Of a DNA stretch of 5,485 nt, positions 1 to 4,478 are shown in pieces. The stretch's first letter is position 1. Each line of letters begins with the position of its first letter. Below the pieces are notes generated by a model. The model saw only the letters and a program-made list of their open reading frames with translations. It searched no databases and was not told the DNA's origin. Source of the DNA: Candidatus Nitrosopumilus sp. (GTDB lineage: Archaea; Thermoproteota; Nitrososphaeria; Nitrososphaerales; Nitrosopumilaceae); contig JAOUNZ010000079.1 in the NCBI GenBank assembly GCA_029880665.1, forward strand, positions 1 to 5,485. Direction: 5' to 3'. The position numbers were made by a program, and so were the translations under genes.

Positions 1-30
1 ATACCAACTTTAAAAAATAATCAATTCACT

Positions 31-291
31 TTGTCAACCCTGAATGATGATGAAATTCTTGATGCTAGTCTAGTCATCTCTGCAATTAAAGAATTTTTGG
101 ATTCTATAGGTGAAGGAAGAAATTTTGCAGTGATTGCCAGTAATAATATGGTAAAGATATCATCCATCTCTGGAAGAATCATAGAGCGCGATAACCAAAA
201 CCATTATGAAATGCTTTCATGCCCTCATTGTGGCTTTGTAACTCAATATGAAGTTGAACTTGGCGCACACATGAAAATTCATTATCTTTAG
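31..291 (+). CDS. C2H2 zinc-finger mini-protein
   Basis: Small probable nucleic-acid or protein-binding protein of 86 residues. The C-terminus carries one textbook C2H2 finger: Cys64-x2-Cys67-x12-His80-x3-His84, with the protein ending two residues later. The first 60 residues show no known domain but read as a compact alpha/beta segment (residues 10-28 helical, 31-52 strand-like). Single-finger mini-proteins of this kind are common in Nitrososphaerota; their targets are unknown to me. The start is uncertain. The TTG at 31 is the best visible start and has an A/T-rich element (TTTAAAAAATAA, about 10-21) upstream, but the frame is open to the left edge, so the gene may begin outside the window. 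The next in-frame ATG (148) would remove half the protein. It converges on the broken minus-strand gene to its right. Confidence 0.75.
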   Translation: MSTLNDDEILDASLVISAIKEFLDSIGEGRNFAVIASNNMVKISSISGRIIERDNQNHYEMLSCPHCGFVTQYEVELGAHMKIHYL

Positions 292-538
292 TCTTGTTTT
301 GAACTTCTTCTGTTGAAAAAGAATGATGCTGAAATCTATTTTTGTATTCTGAAATGTGACTCTGGGTTGCTTTTATCTTAAAATTAGTTCTTACTCGTTC
401 AATCTCTTTTCCAAATATGTCATAAATTTTATTCGCATGCTGATTTGGTTTTACATCATACATTGTACTGCAATACACTAGAACTCATAACACTGCTATA
501 GAAAATCCTGCAATACACTTGTCAAATATTTTTCTCAT
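179..538 (-). pseudogene. Small membrane-anchored protein interrupted by an in-frame TGA
   Basis: Reading leftwards from the ATG at 538, the frame starts MRKIFDKCIAGFSIAVL, meets TGA at 487-485 (codon 18), and continues without another stop to 179. The peptide on both sides of the TGA looks like one hydrophobic anchor: a positive N-terminus, then GFSIAVL, stop, VLVYCSTMYDV. After it comes a charged, helical, His-rich soluble part. The ATG is supported by a TATA element about 25 bases upstream (559-568), the usual leaderless spacing. The alternative start is GTG at 478, which would lose half the anchor. The last 37 or so codons lie antisense to the zinc-finger gene 31-291 and are probably not genuine, so the original stop may have been lost too. 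I do not recognise the family. It may be a decaying gene, a sequencing error, or a readthrough case. Confidence 0.4.
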
Positions 539-556
539 GTGATGATTTTCATCAGG

Positions 557-568
557 ATCTTTATAAGC
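557..568. promoter_or_regulatory. Symmetric TATA element shared by two divergent genes
   Basis: The sequence CTTTATAAGC contains the perfect palindrome TTATAA at 561-566, centre 563.5. The ATG on the plus strand begins at 589 and the ATG on the minus strand begins at 538; their midpoint is also 563.5. Each start is therefore about 25 bases from the TATA centre, which fits archaeal TBP-to-TSS spacing and leaderless mRNAs in both directions. Direction would have to come from flanking BRE-like bases, which are not obvious here. Confidence 0.55.
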
Positions 569-588
569 ATCATCTGTAAGAATCCAAT

Positions 589-783
589 ATGAAAAAAGAT
601 GGTGATCGAGTTACCAAAGTTTACTGTGAAAAATGTGATCTTGTTTTTAAATCTCGAGAAAAATTTGAAAAACATCTTGTAGGCCATTCTTCAACCGTTG
701 CTTGTGAAGTGTGTCCTGTAGATACTGTAATTGCAAAATTTTTTGATTTGTTCAAACGAAAATCTTCTCGTAATTTGGAATAA
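589..783 (+). CDS. C2H2 zinc-finger mini-protein with extra CxxC
   Basis: A 64-residue basic protein. The finger is Cys13-x2-Cys16-x12-His29-x3-His33, the same spacing as in the protein at 31-291. A second Cys pair, Cys39-x2-Cys42, follows without matching His or Cys ligands, so it may be half a metal site completed by a partner or dimer, or a redox pair. The tail (residues 46-64) is a Lys/Arg-rich amphipathic helix, consistent with nucleic-acid binding; function is otherwise unknown. The ATG lies 25 bases after the shared TATA element at 561-566, with no ribosome binding site, so the message is probably leaderless. It is divergent from the broken membrane gene at 538 and lies 31 bases before the small peptide gene at 815. 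A T-run (785-790) follows the stop and may act as a weak archaeal terminator. Confidence 0.8.
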   Translation: MKKDGDRVTKVYCEKCDLVFKSREKFEKHLVGHSSTVACEVCPVDTVIAKFFDLFKRKSSRNLE

Positions 784-784
784 G

Positions 785-795
785 TTTTTTTAACT
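785..795 (+). promoter_or_regulatory. Possible TATA element or T-run for 815
   Basis: TTTTTTAACTA ends about 20-30 bases before the ATG at 815, the right spacing for a leaderless start. The same T-run directly follows the stop codon at 783 and could instead terminate the upstream transcript. It is weak as a TATA box. Confidence 0.3.
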
Positions 796-814
796 ATCCA
801 TTGTGTTTTCAATT

Positions 815-952
815 ATGAATAATAAATTCTTGATTTTAGGTGTAATTGTGGTTGCAATATTTACATCCTCTTCAACTCCTGAAACTGTTAATCTTGACAT
901 GAGCAGAACTTATGATGCTATTTCTACCCTGGGCTCTTCAATCTCGATCTAA
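815..952 (+). CDS. 45-residue exported or membrane peptide
   Basis: A short open frame, ATG at 815 and TAA at 950-952, encoding 45 residues. The N-terminus MNNKFLILGVIVVAIFTSSS has one Lys followed by a 13-residue hydrophobic core and small Ser/Thr residues, which is a signal peptide or a single N-terminal membrane helix. The remaining 25 residues are polar and Ser/Thr-rich, starting TPETVNLD and ending SSISI. I do not recognise the family. Support for it being real: protein-like composition, a plausible TATA-like T-run at leaderless distance, and a stop codon that directly abuts the ATG of the next membrane protein at 953 with no spacer, implying co-transcription and likely coupled translation. 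It may be a small subunit or substrate of that protein. Confidence 0.6.
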   Translation: MNNKFLILGVIVVAIFTSSSTPETVNLDMSRTYDAISTLGSSISI

Positions 953-1432
953 ATGATACAAACAATCAGACTTGTATTTTCAAATTTAACATATTTGGTT
1001 ATTTCATTTGCAATCTTTGCATTCATGCTAATTGTTTTACTTATTTTGTCTGAATATGTATTCTTAGAACCTTATGTTGTGAGTCACTTGCCTCCAGGAA
1101 CTGAATTTGGGTTGCTTCTGATTGTGATACTTTCAGCACTTTCTGCCTTGGTAATTCCAATGAATCTTTTTAGAATAAGTATTCTTAAAAGTTCAAAACA
1201 AAAAATGAGTGGTAGTATTCTTGGTTCTGTAGTTGGAAGTATTGCAGGTGCCTGTAGTTGCGGGCCTGTTGGATTCGCAGTAGTCTCAACATTTGGCTCA
1301 ATTGGGGCAACAACTACTGCATTTCTCACTAATTATGAGGCCCCCATCAGATTAATTGCAATCGTTGTTCTTACTGTGACCTATTTCACCACTGTAAAAT
1401 CTCTTAAAATTGAATGTAAAATTAATTCATGA
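953..1432 (+). CDS. Four-helix membrane protein with CSCGP motif
   Basis: A 159-residue integral membrane protein of unknown function. Hydrophobic segments by eye: residues 12-38, 52-74, about 86-124 and 131-148. The third is long, Gly-rich (repeated small-residue packing motifs such as GSVVGSIAGA) and carries Cys101-Ser-Cys103-Gly-Pro105, a pair of Cys within the membrane followed by Pro. Such a pair could bind a metal such as copper or act in thiol exchange, but this is inference; I cannot name a family. A cytoplasmic-looking basic loop (KSSKQK, residues 79-84) lies between helices 2 and 3, and another Cys (155) is near the end. The start codon touches the stop of the 45-residue peptide gene, and no ribosome binding site is visible, so translation probably depends on re-initiation. 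The stop is TGA at 1430-1432, showing TGA is a normal stop here. Confidence 0.8.
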   Translation: MIQTIRLVFSNLTYLVISFAIFAFMLIVLLILSEYVFLEPYVVSHLPPGTEFGLLLIVILSALSALVIPMNLFRISILKSSKQKMSGSILGSVVGSIAGACSCGPVGFAVVSTFGSIGATTTAFLTNYEAPIRLIAIVVLTVTYFTTVKSLKIECKINS

Positions 1433-1484
1433 GTGTTGAATTTTCCACATACACAAAATTACAACTTTGAAATACATCATACAT

Positions 1485-1498
1485 TTATCTTAAGATAA
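1485..1498. repeat. Perfect 14-bp palindrome, possible operator
   Basis: TTATCTTAAGATAA reads the same on both strands with no spacer. It sits in a non-coding gap, 6 bases upstream of an A/T-rich TATA-like element (TTTATTTATATT, 1505-1516). A dimeric regulator could bind it. No regulator is encoded next to it that would confirm this. Confidence 0.4.
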
Positions 1499-1534
1499 CT
1501 GGCGTTTATTTATATTCTAATCATACTATAACAG

Positions 1535-1630
1535 AAAGACTAAATTGAATATGTAAAAGACAATATCACTGAAATATCTGTCCTGATCTAATTAATTTTT
1601 AAAATTCCTAAAAGGTCGGGATTTTTATTT
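1535..1630 (+). ncRNA. Possible short non-coding transcript before the sortase gene
   Basis: This stretch has no reading frame worth naming. It is bracketed by a TATA-like element at 1505-1516, whose start site would fall near 1535, and by a terminator-like hairpin at 1581-1621 followed by TTTTATTT. That arrangement would give a transcript of roughly 90 bases. Nothing in it resembles a known RNA family, and no box C/D or tRNA features are visible. This is inference from signal placement only. Confidence 0.2.
1581..1630 (+). terminator. Terminator-like hairpin overlapping the sortase promoter
   Basis: TCCTGATCT (1581-1589) pairs with AGGTCGGGA (1613-1621) over 9 bases, two of them G-U, with a 23-base A/T-rich loop. 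The hairpin is followed directly by TTTTTATTTG (1622-1631). The T-run resembles an intrinsic terminator and also sits 25 bases before the ATG at 1652, where a TATA box is expected. One segment may end an upstream transcript and start the next one. Confidence 0.35.
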
Positions 1631-1631
1631 G
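1622..1631 (+). promoter_or_regulatory. Probable TATA element of the archaeosortase-like gene
   Basis: TTTTTATTTG is centred about 26 bases before the ATG at 1652, as expected for a leaderless archaeal message. No ribosome binding site precedes the ATG. Confidence 0.4.
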
Positions 1632-1651
1632 CCTTTTCTGGGATCAACTTA

Positions 1652-2578
1652 ATGCAAAACTGGAATCTGATCTTTGGGATTTTCATTATTTCAAGTCCAA
1701 TTGTTTTCTCAATAATCGCATTTCCTGATTCAGTTGCTTGGAGTTGGAATGAAGGAAGAGGAGGCTATTTCTTTGCACTTGTTTTCATTATTGCAGAGCT
1801 TGTTGGGCTAAAAACAATCATTTCTAAAAAACGATTACTCTCTGTAATCCCATTAACTGCTCTTACTATTATTTACCTTGTTTCACTAGAATTTGGTCTC
1901 AGAGTTCACATCATCGAATCTGCAAAATTGTTTGATGTGCAATTAATCTATTCATGGACATGGATGTGGGATTTCATTGTGATGGCTATTTTTGTAGTTG
2001 TTGCCTTGAGTATTTTCTTTGGCAAACGTTGGATTAGAATTGCACCTGCTGGCCCTATATTTCTAGTTGGAACTGGAATTATTCTTTCACTTGATGCCTT
2101 TTTTCCATATGATACGCTTGGTCCTTTACAATACATTGTTCCATATTTTATTCAAACTAATGTATGGCTAATCACAGCACTAGATCTTGGAACTGCGGTA
2201 GGGAGGGACAATGTTATGTTTTTGCGTGGTGACCACGGCTCTATGGCACTCCAAGTTTTTTGGCCATCAGCTGGAGTTCACAGCATAATCATTTTCTCCT
2301 TGGTGATTGGGGCATTTATGTTAAAACTGAATATTTCTAGAAATAGAAAAATCATCTATTTCGTTTTAGGTATTATTGGAACAATTACTGTGAACTTGAT
2401 TAGAATTTTTTCCTTATCTTGGTATGCACTAAAAGTAACTACTGATCCAGTAGCATGGGAAGAATATCATAAAATTGCAGGAGAGATAATGTTCTTGCCT
2501 TGGTTATTTGCATTCATCTTTATTGTGATGATCATAGAGTCTAAGCGTCTTAGTCGGCTTGAAAAAAATCAAACTTAA
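1652..2578 (+). CDS. Exosortase/archaeosortase-like protein, Cys replaced by Ser
   Basis: Polytopic membrane protein of 308 residues with eight or nine hydrophobic segments (about 5-23, 39-56, 63-80, 104-123, 128-147, 160-178, 210-226, 233-253, 280-295). Exosortases and archaeosortases process C-terminally tagged surface proteins at the membrane using Cys, Arg and His. Here the motif order matches: P205-S206-A207-G208 stands where the family has the Cys-Ser-Gly motif, N248-L-I-R251 matches the conserved Arg motif, and H273 in EYHKIAGE matches the His. The protein has no Cys anywhere, so the nucleophile would be Ser206 or activity is absent. I believe a thaumarchaeal subfamily linked to PEFG-type C-terminal tags exists and this is probably a member, but that is from memory. 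It stands alone; no tagged substrate is visible nearby. Its stop shares TTAA with the convergent polymerase gene. Confidence 0.75.
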   Translation: MQNWNLIFGIFIISSPIVFSIIAFPDSVAWSWNEGRGGYFFALVFIIAELVGLKTIISKKRLLSVIPLTALTIIYLVSLEFGLRVHIIESAKLFDVQLIYSWTWMWDFIVMAIFVVVALSIFFGKRWIRIAPAGPIFLVGTGIILSLDAFFPYDTLGPLQYIVPYFIQTNVWLITALDLGTAVGRDNVMFLRGDHGSMALQVFWPSAGVHSIIIFSLVIGAFMLKLNISRNRKIIYFVLGIIGTITVNLIRIFSLSWYALKVTTDPVAWEEYHKIAGEIMFLPWLFAFIFIVMIIESKRLSRLEKNQT

Positions 2579-3669
2579 AAATAACTTGTAATGTCTCTTT
2601 GACCTTGAATTTCTGACAATTCTGAAACTTTGACTCCTAACCTTCTGATGGTGATTGTCTGATTTTCCAATGCCTCTTTTAGTAACTGATCTGTATTTTT
2701 CTGTAATTCTTCTAGGCTTATCGTTGGATTTCGCAACATTCTTGATTTTGATCTATTTGACAAATCTGATTGTACAAAGTGTACTCCTATTGATCTGAAC
2801 ATTCGATTGTTTTCAATTAATACTTCGTGCACCTCTTTACATAACTCTGTAATGTTTTCTGATAAGAACTGATAATCTTTTGAATCTTTTTTTAATGTCG
2901 TGATTTTGCTGTACTGCATACTGGCCTCTCTTTTTCTAACTGGTTCGTTGTCTATTCCTCTTGCTGAATTATAGATGAAAGTTCCACTTTTTCTACCAAA
3001 TTCTTTATTCAAAGTAAATATGTCTACTTTTTTCAAGTCTTTAATTGTCTGCAAGTTCATCCCTGCAAATCTCTCTTCTGTCTTTTTCCCAATTCCTGGA
3101 ATGACTCTTATTTTTTGAGGTTCCAAAAAATTATCTATTTTATCTGGCGGTACCACAGTAAGGCCATCAGGTTTATGAAAATCAGAAGCAATTTTTGAAA
3201 CTAGTTTATTTGGTGAGATCCCTATGGAGCAACTGAGTTTTAATCTGTCTCTGATCATATTTTTTATTTGTTGAGCGAGATGGCCGGCTTTATCAAAATT
3301 ACCTTCTGCTCTTTCTGTTACATCTAAATATGCCTCATCCCTTCCTACGTATTCAAAAACATCCGACTTGCTTTTCATTATCTCCATTGCATTCTCAGAC
3401 ATTTCAGAGTAATAGTCAAAATCTACAGGTAAGAATACTGCATCTTTTCGCTCTTCTAATCTTTTTTTTGCAAATGAAATTGGAATTCCTGATTTTACTC
3501 CGTATTTTCTTGCAGTATAATTTGCTGTTGCAATGGCTCCACTGTCTTCTCCTCTATCTGAAAATACACATACACAAACAGGTTTGGTTTTTAGTTCTGG
3601 AGATCTAATCTCTTCACATTGAGCATAAAAATAATCAAAATCTATGTGGAAAACTACTCTGGTTTCCAT
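2575..3669 (-). CDS. dinB: Y-family translesion DNA polymerase IV (Dpo4/DinB type)
   Basis: A complete 364-residue Y-family polymerase, which copies past damaged bases at low fidelity. Visible motifs: DFDYFYAQ at 10-17, with catalytic Asp10 and steric-gate Tyr15 that excludes ribonucleotides; DEAYLD at 111-116, with catalytic Asp111 and Glu112; the palm segment SIGISPNKLVSKIASD at 148-163; a helix-hairpin-helix around PGIGKKTEERF (191-201); and a little-finger domain from about 245 to 350. The C-terminus QRDITSYF (357-364) is a canonical PIP box (Q-x-x-I-x-x-Y-F), which docks the enzyme on the PCNA clamp. Length matches archaeal Dpo4. The ATG at 3669 is right because the motif-1 strand begins immediately; a TATA-like GATAAATAC (minus strand, 3704-3712) lies about 39 bases upstream, so a short leader is likely. 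On the minus strand a run of seven T (2562-2568) inside the convergent sortase gene may be its terminator. Confidence 0.96.
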   Translation of the reverse strand: METRVVFHIDFDYFYAQCEEIRSPELKTKPVCVCVFSDRGEDSGAIATANYTARKYGVKSGIPISFAKKRLEERKDAVFLPVDFDYYSEMSENAMEIMKSKSDVFEYVGRDEAYLDVTERAEGNFDKAGHLAQQIKNMIRDRLKLSCSIGISPNKLVSKIASDFHKPDGLTVVPPDKIDNFLEPQKIRVIPGIGKKTEERFAGMNLQTIKDLKKVDIFTLNKEFGRKSGTFIYNSARGIDNEPVRKREASMQYSKITTLKKDSKDYQFLSENITELCKEVHEVLIENNRMFRSIGVHFVQSDLSNRSKSRMLRNPTISLEELQKNTDQLLKEALENQTITIRRLGVKVSELSEIQGQRDITSYF

Positions 3670-3904
3670 ACTGTTATGATGTGGTTTGATTATTACTGTA
3701 TTGTGTATTTATCTAAAACGCTTTATTGACATTGTCCTGTTTTGTCTCTGTCAAAAATATTCTTTGATTCATTGAAACCCATATGATCTTGCTTTGTTTG
3801 ATGATTGCAAAACTTTCTGGTTCAAATTGCACTGGGATCGCATTGTGTTAGGGATATAATCAAGGTGGTTAAAACTAGACACACATAGAAACTGGACAAT
3901 TCGT

Positions 3905-3966
3905 ATTTGAGGTAGAAAAATTCAATTTTTACTCAAATCAAGGTTGAATTTTTACAATATGTAAAA
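3905..3966. repeat. Three overlapping inverted repeats upstream of the zinc-ribbon gene
   Basis: Structure A: ATTTGAG (3905-3911) pairs with CTCAAAT (3932-3938), enclosing AAAAATT-C-AATTTTT (3916-3930). Structure B: AAAAATTCAA (3916-3925) pairs perfectly with TTGAATTTTT (3944-3953), extended by four more pairs (two G-U) to 14, with a 10-base loop; it competes with A for the same bases. Structure C: TTTTACA (3950-3956) and TGTAAAA (3960-3966) around ATA, running into the TATA element. These could be stacked operator sites or alternative RNA folds. Confidence 0.45.
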
Positions 3967-3969
3967 TAA
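3960..3969 (+). promoter_or_regulatory. Probable TATA element of the zinc-ribbon gene
   Basis: TGTAAAATAA is centred about 26 bases before the ATG at 3991, fitting a leaderless start. It overlaps the right arm of inverted repeat C, so a protein bound to that palindrome would block TBP. Confidence 0.45.
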
Positions 3970-3990
3970 GCAGGATGCTCTTTTCTTCTT

Positions 3991-4161
3991 ATGGTAACAC
4001 TGGATGAATTAAGAATTTGCAAGTCTTGTGGGAATGTATTCTCTAAAAAAGCAGGAGTTACAATCATTACTGAATGCCCGCAATGCAAGGGTATTAGTTT
4101 TGAGCGAATTGTTATCACTCCCTCAGAAAACGAAGAAAAATATTTGGATGAATTGGATTGA
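3991..4161 (+). CDS. Small zinc-ribbon protein
   Basis: A 56-residue protein with four Cys in two knuckles: Cys10-x2-Cys13 (CKSCG) and Cys29-x2-Cys32 (CPQC), 15 residues apart, the classic layout of a zinc ribbon. The chain between is strand-like (VFSKKAGVTIITE), and the tail is acidic (SENEEKYLDELD). Small zinc ribbons in archaea often bind nucleic acid or serve as parts of transcription or translation complexes, but the specific role here is unknown. The ATG is chosen because it opens directly onto the fold and has a TATA element about 26 bases upstream. The gene stands alone, divergent from the polymerase gene, and ends at a hairpin terminator (4170-4215). The TGA at 4159-4161 is its stop. 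Confidence 0.8.
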   Translation: MVTLDELRICKSCGNVFSKKAGVTIITECPQCKGISFERIVITPSENEEKYLDELD

Positions 4162-4169
4162 TCACAAGT

Positions 4170-4215
4170 ATTGAGTCTTGATGTATCATAGACTCAGTCC
4201 TTTTTGATTTTTTCA
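4170..4215 (+). terminator. Hairpin terminator of the zinc-ribbon gene
   Basis: ATTGAGTC (4170-4177) pairs with GACTCAGT (4191-4198), eight pairs with one G-U. The loop holds TGAT and ATCA, which could stack further. It is followed by CCTTTTTGATTTTTTC, a strong T-rich release signal, eight bases after the stop codon. Confidence 0.6.
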
Positions 4216-4240
4216 AAGAAGGGTTATTTTTGAAATTGTA

Positions 4241-4260
4241 TTATTTTACTTTTAAAATAA
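4241..4260. repeat. Inverted repeat with 8-bp arms
   Basis: TTATTTTA (4241-4248) and TAAAATAA (4253-4260) are perfect reverse complements around CTTT. In such AT-rich DNA this has a fair chance of being random; it could be an operator or a promoter element. Confidence 0.3.
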
Positions 4261-4430
4261 AAACGTGTACGATTTTGTTGTGTTTGATAATGGGAATTTA
4301 GATGGTAAAAATTTCGTGTTAAGACATATTTTATATGACAAGTATATTTCAATTAAAATCTAATATTAAATCGAGTTTTTTGTTTTTTCAAAACTAGACA
4401 ACAGGAAAATAAAAACCACGACTGATAATC

Positions 4431-4440
4431 TACATAAAGT
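4431..4440 (+). promoter_or_regulatory. Possible TATA element of hsp20
   Basis: TACATAAAGT lies about 33 bases before the ATG at 4469. A start site about 25 bases downstream would fall near 4459-4462, giving a leader of only 7-10 bases that begins with the start-codon hairpin. Confidence 0.3.
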
Positions 4441-4458
4441 ACTAATTCTCTTTTGGCA

Positions 4459-4478
4459 TATTGCCCCCATGGGCAATG
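4459..4478 (+). promoter_or_regulatory. Hairpin enclosing the hsp20 start codon
   Basis: ATTGCCC (4460-4466) pairs perfectly with GGGCAAT (4471-4477), plus one flanking U-G pair (4459/4478), around the loop CCAT (4467-4470). The A and T of the ATG are in the loop and its G is in the stem. GGCA (4455-4458) can instead pair with TGCC (4462-4465), giving a competing fold. On a heat-shock gene this suggests a temperature-sensitive translation switch; that is inference. Confidence 0.4.

Larger units (their letters stand above)
3670..3990. other. Intergenic stretch with degraded-looking minus-strand frame and inverted repeats
   Basis: No convincing gene in 321 bases between the divergent polymerase and zinc-ribbon genes. 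On the minus strand one frame is open from about 3932 to a TAA at 3725-3723 except for a TGA at 3824-3822. Its first part encodes a hydrophobic stretch (FYVCLVLTTLIISLTQC) and its second a polar tail containing HMGFNESKNIF. There is no ATG at its beginning, so it may be a relic or chance. TTGACA (3726-3731) and TGTCAA (3749-3754) form a small inverted repeat. A GGTTCAAAT at 3819-3827 resembles a tRNA T-loop but has no matching stems. The 3905-3966 part is listed separately. Confidence 0.4.
4216..4468. other. Intergenic stretch before hsp20
   Basis: With the terminator this makes just over 300 bases without a gene. No reading frame of note on either strand. It holds an inverted repeat TTATTTTA-CTTT-TAAAATAA (4241-4260), the palindromic CATATTTTATATG (about 4327-4339), and two T6 runs at 4376-4388 flanked by AGTTTT and AAAACT, a terminator-like signal with no gene in front of it. 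A short RNA between about 4285 and 4388 is possible but unsupported otherwise. Confidence 0.35.

Noticed and set aside
539..575. Box C/D-like TGATGA and CTGATGA motifs around the divergent promoter
   Set aside because: No properly spaced C, D, C' and D' boxes; the motifs are explained by A/T-rich promoter flanks.
621..812. 63-codon minus-strand open frame
   Set aside because: Antisense to the C2H2 gene at 589, with no supporting signals.
1084..1329. 81-codon minus-strand open frame
   Set aside because: Antisense to the CSCGP membrane protein, with no promoter or recognisable domain.
3330..3608. 92-codon plus-strand open frame
   Set aside because: It lies antisense to the conserved core of the Y-family polymerase and encodes a low-complexity Leu/Ile/Phe-rich chain typical of an antisense shadow.
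3815..3840. tRNA-like GGTTCAAAT motif
   Set aside because: The bases on both sides do not form a T-stem, and no acceptor, D or anticodon stem is found around it.
3783..3851. 22-codon plus-strand frame starting MILLCLMIAKL
   Set aside because: Too short, no neighbour context, and the same bases also yield a hydrophobic frame on the other strand; likely chance.
3933..4118. 61-codon minus-strand open frame
   Set aside because: Antisense to the zinc-ribbon gene, whose Cys knuckles and promoter are clear.
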